Assembly: GCA_019914945.1 (NCBI GenBank)
Contig: CM034108.1
Location: 3,482,001-3,546,000, forward strand
Length of the DNA: 64,000 nt
Reading direction: 5' to 3'
Origin: Typha latifolia
Lineage: Eukaryota > Streptophyta > Magnoliopsida > Poales > Typhaceae
Shown: piece by piece, positions 50,421-60,955 of the stretch
How positions within the stretch are numbered: position 1 is the stretch's first letter
Layout of the letters: every line of letters begins with the position of its first letter
Made by a program: the position numbers and the translations under genes
Notes under the pieces: model-generated
Database searches by the model: none
What the model was told of the DNA's origin: nothing
Seen by the model: the letters and a program-made list of their open reading frames with translations, nothing else

Positions 50421-50578
50421 CCTACCAAGATCTTGGTTTCAACCATCAAGAAACACTCTTGTTATTTTTGAAGAAAAATGTGGAGTCATTTTCAAGAAGA
50501 CAACATTTTCAAGAAAGCATGTGACAAATGTATGTGGCTTTCTATCAGAGGACTACCTTTCCAAGGACTTAGAGTCCT
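50421..50578 (+). pseudogene. Beta-galactosidase (GH35) C-terminal fragment, unit 1
   Basis: Reads RSWFQPSRNTLVIFEEKCG and then a VTNVCGFLSEDY block, the region after the catalytic domain of plant beta-galactosidases, which usually have YHVPRSWL and an NVCG-SE-YPS block. It ends at a premature TAG at the DLES position and lacks the opening ATG and YHVP part seen in the other two units. No catalytic domain is present anywhere in the window. Confidence 0.65.
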
Positions 50579-51496
50579 AGGATAAGGACATCACAAATAC
50601 TGACGGAGATGCAGCAGAACTAATTTCGTAGTTTAATTTATCTACGTAGAATCAGAATTTCGTAGTTTAAGTATAAAATTTATACTTTATATTATAAAAT
50701 TTCAATTATGCATAGTTTTAAAATATATATATTTAAAATATAATCATCTTATGTCCAAAAATTACGAAACTAATTGGATAAAATTATAATTGAAATTTAA
50801 AAAATATACATTTAAAAAAATAATCTTTTATATATTTAACCATTGGAATTGACATAGAATAAATAATAATCAAGGAGAATTATATTTTTAGTTATTTAAC
50901 TAATTATAATTATATCACAATTATCTCCTATTAATATCTTATTTTATCAATTAAAGAACGATTAAAAACGTATAAAAAAGAATTAAGAGATTAAAAAAAA
51001 GGAGCAATAGAAAAAGACGATGAATAAAATGACAGAAAATTCAAATTTAGAAAATTGAAAAAAAAAAGAAAAAAATATTAAGTGCAAGCTAAACAAAAAA
51101 TAATCCTACATAAAAAACCAAGTGAATTTTTAATACAAATAACCCAATGTTCTATCCAAAAAGAAAAACAACTTGCGTTATACTCTTATAAATAAATCCA
51201 GTTATATGTTAGGCGAAAGACCTTTTTTTGTTTCGGGGGGTTGATAGAAACTATAATCCATTAGTCAATTATCTTCCAGACTCGGGTACCCAATAAGCTG
51301 ATAGAAACTATATGAGGAATACTCGCCATATATGCCGTAGTGAATGGTATATGAACAAATATCTGTTGCACAAATAGACTATTGATCTCAAACGTAAAGC
51401 CAAAGGATTGTGACTATGTCGAGCGATCAATTAACTCTAGACACACTTTAACTCTCGTACCCACTCAGATATACTAATATTTTCTATTACTATCAT

Positions 51497-51733
51497 ATGT
51501 TCTCTTTGTGGACCAGGTACCATGTCCCAAGATCTTGGTTTCAATCATCAAAAAACACTCTTGTTATTTTTGAAGAAAAATGTGGAGTTCTTTTCAAGAA
51601 GACAACATTTTCAAGAAAACTTGTGACAAATGTATGTGGCTTTCTATCAGAGGACTACCCTTCCAAGGACTTAGAGTCATGGGATAAAGACATCACAAAT
51701 ACTGACGAAGATGCAACAGAACTAATTTTGTAA
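51497..51733 (+). pseudogene. Beta-galactosidase (GH35) C-terminal fragment, unit 2
   Basis: A 78-codon open frame (MFSLWTRYHVPRSWFQ...) containing the plant GH35 signatures YHVPRSWF, NTLVIFEE, NVCGFLSE and YPSKDLESWD. The match is to a non-catalytic C-terminal portion of the enzyme. The frame is open, but it is only a fraction of a normal (>700-residue) enzyme. The first codons precede a TGGACCAG-GTACC sequence that may be an old intron edge. It is most likely a captured exon, not a gene. Confidence 0.65.
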
Positions 51734-52619
51734 TTTAATTTATCTACGTAGAATCATAATTTCGTAGTTTAAATATAAAATTTATACTTTAAGTATAAAT
51801 TTTGTACTTTTATTATAAAATTTCAATTATGCATAGTTTTAAAAAATATATATTTAAAATATAATCATCTTATGTCCAAAAATTACGAAATTAATTAGAT
51901 AAAATTATAATTGAAATTTTAAAAATATACGTTTAAAAAAAATAATCTTTTATATATTTAACCATTGGAATTGACATAGAATAAATAATAATCAAGGAGA
52001 ATTATATTTTTAGTTATTTAACTAATTATAATTATATCACAATTATCTCCTATCAATATCTTATTTTATCAATTAAAGAATGATTAAAAACTTGTATAAA
52101 AAAGAATTAAGAGATTAAAAAAAAGGAGCAATAGAAAAAGATGACGAAGAAAATGACAGAAAATTCAAATTTAGAAAATTGAAAAAAAAAAAAAGAAAAA
52201 AATATTAAGTGCAAGCTAAACAAAAAATAATCCGACATAAAAAAACCAAGTGAATTTTTAATACAAATAACCCAATGTTCTATCCAAAAAGAAAAACAAC
52301 TTGCGTTATACTCTTATAAGTAAATCCAGTTATATATCAGGCGAAAGACCTTTTTTTGTTTCGGGGGGTTGATAGAAACTATAATCCATTAGTCAATTAT
52401 CTTCCAGACTAGGGTACCCAAGCTGATAGAAACTATATGAGGAATACTCGCCATATATGCCCTAGTGAATGGTATATGAACAAATATCTGCTGCACAAAT
52501 AGACTATTGATCTCAGACGTAAAGCCATAGGATTGTGACTGTCGAGCGATCAATTAACTCTAGACACACTTTAACTCTCGTACCCACTCAGATATACTAA
52601 TATTTTCTATTACTATCAT

Positions 52620-52856
52620 ATGTTCTCTTTGTGGACCAGGTACCATGTCCCAAGATCTTGGTTTCAATCATCAAAAAACACTCTTGTTATTTTTGAAGAA
52701 AAATGTGGAATCCTTTTCAAGAAGACAACATTTTCAAGAAAACTTGTGACAAATGTCTGTGGCTTTCTATCAGAGGACTATCCTTCCAAGGACTTAGAGT
52801 CATGGGATAAAGACATCACAAATACTGACGAAGATGCAACAGAACTAATTTTGTAA
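52620..52856 (+). pseudogene. Beta-galactosidase (GH35) C-terminal fragment, unit 3
   Basis: Same 78-codon frame as in unit 2 with a single residue change (CGV to CGI). Its near identity reflects recent duplication of the 1.1-kb unit, not demonstrated protein selection. Confidence 0.65.
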
Positions 52857-53462
52857 TTTAATTTATCTACGTAGAATCATAATTTCGTAGTTTAAGTATA
52901 AAATTTATACTTTAAGTATAAATTTTGTACTTATATTATAAAATTTCAATTATGCATAGTTTTAAAAAATATATATTTAAAATATAATCATCTTATGTCC
53001 AAAAATTACGAAATTAATTGGATAAAATTATAATTGAAATTTAAAATATATACATTTAAAAAAATAATCTTTTATATATTTAACCATTGGAATTGACATA
53101 GAATTAATAATAATCAAGGAGAATTATATTTTTAGTTATTTAACTAATTATAATTATATCACAATTATCTCCTATTAATATCTTATTTTATCAATTAAAG
53201 AACGATTAAAAACTTGTATAAAAAAGAATTAAGAGATTAAAAAAAAGGAGCAATAGAAAAAGATGATGAAGAAAATAACAGAAAATTCAAATTTAGAAAA
53301 TTGAAAAAAAAATAAGAAAAAAATATTAAGTGCAAGCTAAACAAAAAATAATCCGACATAAAAAACCAAGTGAATTTTTAATACAAATAACCCAATGTTC
53401 TATCCAAAAAGAAAAACAACTTGCTTTATACTCTTACAAGTAAATCCAATTATATGTCAGGT

Positions 53463-53656
53463 TGCTAAATACTTAGGAAATCAGGCCAAAAAGACCTCTT
53501 TTTTCTTTTTGGAAAGTTAAAGGATGCCTCAGCAAACCTCTATTTTGTGCAGTAATACTTGTGGCACTTTTGGGTACTATCGTGTAACTTTGGGCGCCTC
53601 TCCTTTGTTTTTTTTCCCGATTAATGCAATCTTAATTAACAAAAAAAAAAAAAAGT
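53463..53656. other. Insert between array and P450-1 promoter, ends in poly-A
   Basis: This ~190-bp piece interrupts sequence that is continuous upstream of the second P450 (58688-58800). It ends with GATTAATGCAATC, then a run of A at 53641-53654, resembling the 3' end of a plant non-LTR retroposon. No clear target duplication was found. Confidence 0.4.
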
Positions 53657-53735
53657 TACTTCCTCTCTCCCTTTTTAAAGCATGCTTAAAATATTTCTTC
53701 TGGATGACCTTGTGCTGACGTTAAAATATATCATC

Positions 53736-53743
53736 TATAAATA
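53736..53743 (+). promoter_or_regulatory. TATA box of P450 copy 1
   Basis: TATAAATA, 66 bp upstream of the start at 53809. The same box and leader precede copy 2. Directly upstream of it, copy 1 lacks a ~50-bp segment containing GCATACGAAA that is present before copies 2 and 3. Confidence 0.6.
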
Positions 53744-53808
53744 ATGGTGCGTGCCCAGAGAGTTATCCATATCATTTCAAAACTTAATTCTAGTGGCCTT
53801 TATCCAAT

Positions 53809-55787
53809 ATGGAGATATCTTTCTCTTACCTCAATATCCTGCTTTCGTTTGCTGCCCTTTTCCTCATCAAGCTCTTCTTCTTTACCAACAACAACAGGAA
53901 GAAGAAGCTCCCACCGAGTCCTCCTGCCCTTCCCTTCATAGGCCACCTCTATCTGTTCAAGAATCCCCTCCACCACACCCTCGCCCGGATCTCCGCCCGC
54001 TACGGCCCCATCACCTTCCTCCGCTTCGGCTCCCGTCCCGTCGTCGTCGTCAACTCCGGCGCCGTAGCGGAGGAGTGCTTCACCACCCACGACCTCGCCT
54101 TCGCCAACCGGGCACACTTACCCTCCCGGAAGTATACCACCATCAACTGTGCCAATATCGGCACCGCCAACTACGGGTCGCATTGGCGCAACACCCGCCG
54201 CATCGCGTCGGTGGAGCTCCTCTCCACCCACCGCCTCCTCCTGTCCTCTAGTGCCCGGACCGACGAGGTCCGCCACATGGCCAGGGGCCTCCTCTTGAAC
54301 TGGAAGAAGATCGCCGGATCTCAGGGGTCGACGTTCGTCAAGGTGGAGCTGAAGTCGAGGTTGTTTGAGCTTTCTCTGAATGTGATGATGAGGATAATGG
54401 CGGGGAAGAGGTACCGTTAACTTAATATAACATTATTTGGCATTCTTAGTGAAATTGAAGAACCTATGCTCTGCTGCTCTTGTGCTCATCTATCAATCTT
54501 GTCTATTACGGAATGGTGGATTTCGTAGGTATTTCGGAGAAGCGGCGGAGGGTTCGGAGGACGCAAGGCGGTTCAGGGAGGTAGTGGAGGAGACTTTTGC
54601 CCGGGGAGGCGCTTCGACACTGTCGGACTTCTTGCCCATCCTGGGGTTGTTTCAAGGGGTGAACAAGGCGATGAAGAGGTTAGACGCAGTTATTGATGAC
54701 TTCTCCTAAAGACTGGTAGATGAGCACAAGAAAGAGAACAAGGACAGCCAAGGAGAAAGAAACAAGAAGACGATGATAGATCATCTCCTATCGTTACGAG
54801 AAACAGAACCGGATAGCTACAGCGACCAAATCATCAAATCAATTTGCATGGTAAGTAGTAACGCCTACATTAATTTTGGTTATTGCTATCTTCTAAGACC
54901 CCCCTAATAAATACCAAAAAGAACAAGTAAGCCACTCATATATTTAGTATTTGATTAATCTTATGAAACACCCCAAGTAGAGTATATTTTTTTATGATTT
55001 AATGAAAAGAAAAAAAAAGTAAGGATCAAAATTAAAAATGATGAGAAGATAGATAGATATATTATAAATTGAAATAAAGAATGAAATGAAAAAAAAAAAA
55101 ATCCCTGTAAATTATGACTTTTCCCTTTATTTTAAGCATTACCTCTAAATTATGACTTATATGTAGAGTTTGCTAATGGCGGGAACTGACACGACATCCA
55201 ACACGGTCGAATGGGCAATGTCTCTTTTGCTGAACAATCCCCACACGCTCACCAAAGCGGCAGCCGAGATTGAAACTCACGTCGGAAACGAACGGCTTAT
55301 AGATGAATCGGACCTTTCTAACCTCCCCTACCTGCATTGCATCCTAAAAGAGACTCTTCGCCTCTACCCCGGCGGGCCTCTGCTCGTCCCGCACGAATCA
55401 CGAGATGACATCGTTCTGAATAACTATGACATTCCACGCGGCACGATGCTACTAGTCAACGCCTACTCCATCCATAGAGACCCAGCCACATGGGACGAGC
55501 CCAATGAGTTCAGACCAGAGAGGTTCATGGAGAAGAAAGGGGAAGAGAAATACATGATAGCATTCGGGCACGGAAGGAGGAGGTGCCCAGGAGAAGGGCT
55601 TGCCATTAGAGAGGTAGGGATTATGTTGGGTACTCTGCTACAGTGCTTTGAGTGGAGGAGGGTTGGAGAGGAAGCTGTGGACTTAGGAGAAGGGTCGGGT
55701 TTGACGCTACCAAAGGCTGTAGCTTTGGAAGCTATGTGTAAACCGAGAGGAAACATGGAGAGAGTTCTCACGGAGGATCTAGATTGA
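53809..55787 (+). pseudogene. Cytochrome P450 (CYP81-like) copy 1, single nonsense codon
   Basis: Three exons, 53809-54410, 54529-54850 and 55167-55787, that would encode 514 residues. TAA at 54707-54709 in exon 2 replaces a CAA present in copy 2 and stops the protein after about 60% of its length has still to be made. It otherwise has the marks of an ER-anchored A-type plant P450: an N-terminal membrane anchor, the Pro-rich hinge LPPSPPALPFIG, C-helix WRNTR (126-130), I-helix AGTDTT, K-helix ETLR, FRPERF, and the heme loop FGHGRRRCPGE. CYP81 enzymes hydroxylate specialised metabolites and some xenobiotics, but no substrate can be named. Intron 1 (54411-54528) is extra relative to most CYP81 genes. 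Copy 2 at 58972 is nearly identical. Subfamily is by recall of CYP81 motifs. Confidence 0.88.
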
Positions 55788-56556
55788 AGTTGAGGTTGAA
55801 TGGGTTGTATGCCTATGTTAGTTAACGCACTAGGGGGCGTCTAGATTGAAGTTGATGCTGGGTCAGGCTTTTTATCAAATCAGTTGTGCACATAGTTGGG
55901 ATAATAAAGGCACAAGTGAGCAGTATGTACTAGCAATATAGTTTATAAAGAGTCTCTAATTCAGCGCTTTACATAATTCTAGTTTACTTAAAATAATACT
56001 AGCTTAATTGTAGTTATTTCTTAATCTTGCATAAGAAAACTTATACGGTATCAATTTATGTTATTATAGTATTTGTATGTAACCGGCAGTATAATAGTTA
56101 CATTTGATGTAATATAAAAAATTAAAAATTAAGAGACAATTTGATTAATAACTAAAATACTATAAATATTGGATGAACGTGGAGGGAAAGCAGAGAGATA
56201 AAGTGAAAATAATTAAAACGATAGTATATCTTTTCAATGTCAAAAAAACTAATAATTTGATTTTATTGATAAATATAAATTATTGGAATAAAAGAGGAGA
56301 AGAAAGAAACAGATATTAGCAAATTGGTATGGAAATATAAATCATTACTTAATTGCTATATAAACATAGACCTCACTGAACTATAATAAGATTATCCTTA
56401 TTACTAAAGAACTGCACTAGATCACTAATATCTTAATATTTTGCAAATCAATTTAGATTGTTCCATTGTTAAAAGATTTATGGAGATCTACGGGCTACAG
56501 CCTTTACTAATACTAGGCATGCTCTATGAGCTGCAAGAGTGTCAAAATAAACAAAC
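55788..56556. repeat. 3' flank of P450 copy 1, duplicated
   Basis: Matches 60956-61724 almost base for base and, less closely, 57026-57600. It contains the AT-rich 3'UTR region and ends abruptly at the common breakpoint ACAAAC (56551-56556). No gene is present. Confidence 0.8.
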
Positions 56557-56826
56557 CCCGATGGAGGAGGAGGTCGCCAAAAGAGACCGGAGGAGATGGT
56601 TGATGGAGGAGGAGGAGGCTGATGGAGAGGAGGAGGAGGAGGAGGAGGTCGATGGAGAGGAAGAGGTGGCGCCATTGCGGCGGCTTGCCGATGGAGACCG
56701 ATGGAGAGGAGGAGGCTAAATGGGTGAGGGTGGGCCAGTCAGGTGGGGTGAGGGTGATAGTCTGGTGGATGAGAGTGAGGGTGAGAGTAGGGTGGGTGAG
56801 GGTGAGGGTGAGGGTGGGGTGGGTGA
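56557..56826. repeat. GGA- and GGTGAG-rich simple-sequence block
   Basis: Purine-rich on the plus strand: GGAGGA arrays with GATGGAGAGG interruptions (56560-56720), then (GTGAGG)n-like arrays (56725-56826). It begins exactly where the P450 3' flank stops. Open frames through it are by-products of the repeat. Confidence 0.8.
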
Positions 56827-57025
56827 GTCGGATAATATTGCAATAATGTCTATGGAGCCCATCGAGTCTAAGCGAGCCGGCTCCAACTCAAGCTCGACTC
56901 AATATTAATTTCGAGCCAATTTCAGCGGCTCGGGCTCAGTTCAGCTCTAACCGAGCCAAGCCGGACTCTAGCTTCAACTAAGCTGAGTCTGAGCCAAGCC
57001 TTGAGCCGCTCCTCAAGCTTGATAC
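56827..57025. repeat. GCTC/AGCC-rich dispersed repeat
   Basis: Rich in GAGCC, GCTCGG and AAGC blocks, resembling widespread plant repeat ends. A related GCTCAAGCTC-rich block lies at 61725-61980, also directly after a P450 3' flank. Confidence 0.45.
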
Positions 57026-57600
57026 TAGATTGAGTATTTTATCAAATGATTTGTGCACATAACTAGGATAATAACGACACAAGTGAACAATATGTACCAG
57101 CAATATAGTTTATAAAGAGTCTCTAATTCAGTGCTTTACATGATTTTGGTTTACTTAAAATAATACTAGATTAATTGTACTTATTTCTTAATCTTGCATA
57201 AGAAAACTTATACCATACCAATTTATATTATTATAGTATTTATTTCTAACCGGTAGTATAATAATTACATTTGATGTAATATAAAATATTAAAAATTAGA
57301 AGATTGATTAACAACTAAAATATTATTTAGAATGGATGAACGCGGAGGGAGAGAGAGAGAGATGAAGTGAAAATAATTAAAGTGATAGTATATCATTTTC
57401 AATGGCAAAAAAATAATAATTTGATTTTATTGATAAATATAAATTATTGGAATAAAAGAAGAGAAAAGAGAAATAAATATTAGCAAATTAGTATTGAAAT
57501 AAATCGTTAGTTAATTGCTATATAAATATAGACCTCACTGAACTATAATAAGATTATGCTTATTACATGACTAAATGCGCTAGATCAGTAATATCTTAGT
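57026..57600. repeat. Third copy of the P450 3' flank
   Basis: Begins near ATTTTATCAAATGATTTGTG and follows the same sequence as 55870-56440 with more divergence. It abuts the duplicated RPN2 end, marking an older tandem duplication joint at about 57600-57655. Confidence 0.7.
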
Positions 57601-57658
57601 GAAATTAATGTACATCCATTGTTTCATCAATCAACATACATTTTTTTTTAAAAAAAAA

Positions 57659-58261
57659 GGCCAAAAGCAAGAGATATCACACATATTCCATGCACCAGAG
57701 AAGAGGCCACCAAAGGAACTATCACTACTGTGGGAAGGTTTAATTTTCTCCTCTGGACAAATAGATATCAGACGCTATGGTAGCTTCAAATCAGGGGTTA
57801 TAAATCCACTGTTCTCTCTCCAAACTTTTTCTTTGTTCCTATATCAAGTTGGACCAGGACTCACTGTATTAACAAAACATATGTTCTACGACCATTCTAT
57901 CAAGTGCACTTAGCCTTGTACTTGGTTTTTACAGTAAAACTTTTGATGTTGGAAATATTCTTACGACGTTCTATCACAGATTAACTAACTCCTCCATATT
58001 AATTCCAGCTGATACATTTAGGAGTGAATTTAAAGGGCTTCCCGTCCTCTTTCATCCCGGCATTGCAGCAGTTCTGTAGCTCTACGTGCTCTTTTGGCTT
58101 AAGGTATGGTTCATTCCTCTTCCATAAATGTTTCATTTATAACGTTGCGTTCAACTCATACTATGTATCTTTTGTTGTTTACCAAACAGTTATTGGACGA
58201 TGTCTTCACCAATTTAAAGATCCTCGGACTCCTAGCTTGTAGCTTTTCTTCTGTTTGTGGG
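57659..58261 (+). pseudogene. Duplicated 3' end of RPN2 (exons 17-19 remnants)
   Basis: Matches RPN2 from within exon 17 (48502 onward) through intron 17, exon 18, intron 18 and exon 19. The membrane-segment part of exon 17 is deleted, exon 18 lacks a stretch after the FPSS codons, and a TTG codon is now TAG in the VLLLY segment. The exon 19 copy carries insertions (LLD-DVFTNLKILGLL) and then diverges. Intron sequences are retained, so this is segmental duplication, not retroposition. Homology resumes at 58321-58470 with RPN2 downstream DNA. Confidence 0.88.
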
Positions 58262-58898
58262 TAATTTTCCACCCGGCTTTTCCTGCTAAGAAGAGGACTT
58301 TCAACTTGACGTCATTGATGAGAAGGGAAGGGTAGCCCACGACTATTTGCCTACTTAATTGATTAGTGTGGCCCCGATGAGAGATGAGATATTTGTCATG
58401 TTCCCAACCATGCATTGAGATGACTTCATTAACTTTTGATATCTTGCCTCTCTGCGGAATCATCGATATCATAAGTTCAATTCTATCTTATATAATATTA
58501 GGATTGATATTTTTGTAAAAGAATTATTAGAGGGTTATATACATATGATTTGGACTATTGTAGTTTATATTTTGAAAGAATTGACTCAGTTGTCCTTTCA
58601 GGCTTGTAATTAATCTACGGGCACTCAATTTTTTAGAAACGTTGACACAGTTATCTACCAAAAATATGGGGCCTATAATTTAGCATCTAATGTTCTGTCC
58701 AAAAAGGATTAAAAAAAGTAATAAGCAGACTTGGGTTGCGTTACACTCTTACAAGTAAATCCAATTATTTCCTCTCTCTCTCTCTCTCCCCCCCTTTAAA
58801 TCATGCTTAGAATATTTTCTTCTAGATGACCATGTTCTTACGTTTTTGCATACGAAATTGATCACCTTAATCATCCGGCCAAACCCGATTATGTATCC
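58262..58898. other. Upstream region of P450 copy 2
   Basis: Contains RPN2-downstream homology (58321-58470), then a block similar to the tail of the 1.1-kb tandem units (58688-58768, with TTACACTCTTACAAGTAAATC), a CT microsatellite and the segment with GCATACGAAA. No gene is present. Confidence 0.6.
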
Positions 58899-58906
58899 TA
58901 TAAATA
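58899..58906 (+). promoter_or_regulatory. TATA box of P450 copy 2
   Basis: TATAAATA, 66 bp upstream of the start codon, with the same leader as copy 1. Confidence 0.6.
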
Positions 58907-58971
58907 ATGGTGCGTGCCCAGAGAGTTATCCATATCATTTCAAAACTTAATTCTAGTGGCCTTTATCCAAT

Positions 58972-60955
58972 ATGGAGATATCTTTCTCTTACCTCAATAT
59001 CCTGCTTTCGTTTGCTGCCCTTTTCCTCATCAAGCTCTTCTTCTTTACCAACAACAACAGGAAGAAGAAGCTCCCACCGAGTCCTCCTGCCCTTCCCTTC
59101 ATAGGCCACCTCTATCTGTTCAAGAATCCCCTCCACCACACCCTCGCCCGGATCTCCGCCCGCTACGGCCCCATCACCTTCCTCCGCTTCGGCTCCCGCC
59201 CCGTCCTCGTCGTCAACTCCCGCGCCATAGCGGAGGAGTGCTTCACCACCCACGACCTCGCCTTCGCCAACCGGGTACACTTACCCTCCCAGAAGTATAC
59301 CACCTTCAACTATGCCAATATCGGCACCGCCAACTACGGGTCGCATTGGCGCAACACCCGCCGCATCGCGGCGGTGGAGCTCCTCTCCACCCACCGCCTC
59401 CTCCTGTCCTCTAGTGCCCGGACCGACGAGGTCCGCCACATGGCCAGGGGCCTCCTCTTGAACTGGAAGAAGATCGCCGGATCTCAGGGGTCGACGTTCG
59501 TCAAGGTGGAGCTGAAGTCGAGGTTGTTTGAGCTTTCTCTGAATGTGATGATGAGGATAATGGCGGGGAAGAGGTACCGTTAACTTAATATAACATTATT
59601 TGGCATTCTTAGTGAAATTGAAGAACCTATGCTCTGCTGCTCTTGTGCTCATCTATCAATCTTGTCTATTACGGAATGGTGGATTTCGTAGGTATTTCGG
59701 AGAAGCGGCGGAGGGTTCGGAGGACGCAAGGCGGTTCAGGGAGGTAGTGGAGGAGACTTTTGCCCGGGGAGGCGCTTCGACACTGTCGGACTTCTTGCCC
59801 ATCCTGGGGTTGTTTCAAGGGGTGAACAAGGCGATGAAGAGGTTAAACGCAGTTATTGATGACTTCTCCCAAAGACTGGTAGATGAAAACAAGAAAGAGA
59901 ACAAGGACAGCCAAGGAGAAAGAAACAAGAAGACGATGATAGATCATCTCCTATCGTTACGAGAAACAGAACCGGATAGCTACAGCGACCAAATCATCAA
60001 ATCAATTTGCATGGTAAGTAGTAACGCCTACATTAATTTTGGTTATTGCTGTCTTCTAAGACCCCCCCCCCTAATAAATACCAAAAAGAACAAGTAAGCC
60101 ACTCATATATTTAGTATTTGATTAATCTTATGAAACACCCCAAGTAGAGTATATTTTTTTATGATTTAATGAAAAAAAAAAAAGTAAGGATCAAAATTAA
60201 AAATGATGAGAAGATGGATAGATATATATATATATATTGTAAATTGAAATAAAGACTGAAATGAAAAAATCCCTGTAAATTATGACTTTTCCCTTTATTT
60301 TAAGCATTACCTCTAAATTATGACTTATATGTAGAGTTTGCTAATGGCGGGAACTGACACGACATCCAACACGGTCGAATGGGCAATGTCTCTTTTGCTG
60401 AACAATCCCCACACGCTCACCAAAGCGGCAGCCGAGATTGAAACTCACGTCGGAAACGAACGGCTTATAGATGAATCGGACCTTTCTAACCTCCCCTACC
60501 TGCATTGCATCCTAAAAGAGACTCTTCGCCTCTACCCCGGCGGGCCTCTGCTCGTCCCGCACGAATCACGAGATGACATCGTTCTGAATAACTATGACAT
60601 TCCACGCGGCACGATGCTACTAGTCAACGCCTACTCCATCCATAGAGACCCAGCCACATGGGACGAGCCCAATGAGTTCAGACCAGAGAGGTTCATGGAG
60701 AAGAAAGGGGAAGAGAAATACATGATAGCATTCGGGAACGGAAGGAGGAGGTGCCCAGGAGAAGGGCTTGCCATTAGAGAGGTAGGGATTATGTTGGGTA
60801 CTCTGCTACAGTGCTTTGAGTGGAGGAGGGTTGGAGAGGAAGCTGTGGACTTAGGAGAAGGGTCGGGTTTGACGCTACCAAAGGCTGTAGCTTTGGAAGC
60901 TATGTGTAAGCCGAGAGGAAACATGGAGAGAGTTCTCACGGAGGATCTAGATTGA
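58972..60955 (+). CDS. Cytochrome P450 (CYP81-like), intact copy 2
   Basis: Three exons, 58972-59573, 59692-60013 and 60335-60955, encoding 514 residues with no stop or shift. Expected to be an ER-anchored monooxygenase that uses NADPH-P450 reductase. Seen: N-terminal anchor, LPPSPPALPFIG hinge, WRNTR, AGTDTT, ETLR (ExxR), FRPERF and heme loop FGNGRRRCPGE, all intact. Compared with copy 1, exon 1 differs at nine bases, eight of them amino-acid changing, all within ~240 bp: V79L, G84R, V86I, A102V, R107Q, I112F, C114Y and S134A in copy 1 numbering. The rest of the gene is almost identical. The 118-bp intron 1 (59574-59691) after GKR is phase 2 and must be removed, since reading through it meets a stop at once. 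The substrate is unknown. Confidence 0.9.

Larger units (their letters stand above)
50421..53462. repeat. Three ~1.1-kb tandem units upstream of the P450 cluster
   Basis: Units begin at about 50421, 51521 and 52644; the anchor AAGATCTTGG recurs at 50427, 51529 and 52652, a spacing of 1102 and 1123 bp. Each unit has a beta-galactosidase fragment, then a long AT-rich stretch, then a tail with TATCCAAAAAGAAAAACAAC, a CTTATAAGTAAATCCA-type block, and in units 1 and 2 a TTTCGGGGGGTTGATAG block. The third unit stops early at about 53462. Copies are very similar, so amplification is recent. The tail block resembles sequence upstream of the second P450 (58688-58768). Confidence 0.85.

Noticed and set aside
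53751..54251. 166-codon Pro/Arg-rich frame over P450 exon 1 (also at 58914-59414)
   Set aside because: A frame-shifted reading of the GC-rich P450 exon, repeated because the gene is duplicated; no independent start context or homology.
53795..54840. CRISPR array or bacterial operon signals
   Set aside because: The repeats here and at 50.4-53.5 kb are long plant duplications. There are no short evenly spaced repeats with spacers, and all genes carry spliceosomal introns.
56441..56908. Open frames with long Glu/Gly-rich peptides
   Set aside because: They arise from GGA and GGTGAG simple repeats next to a duplication breakpoint.
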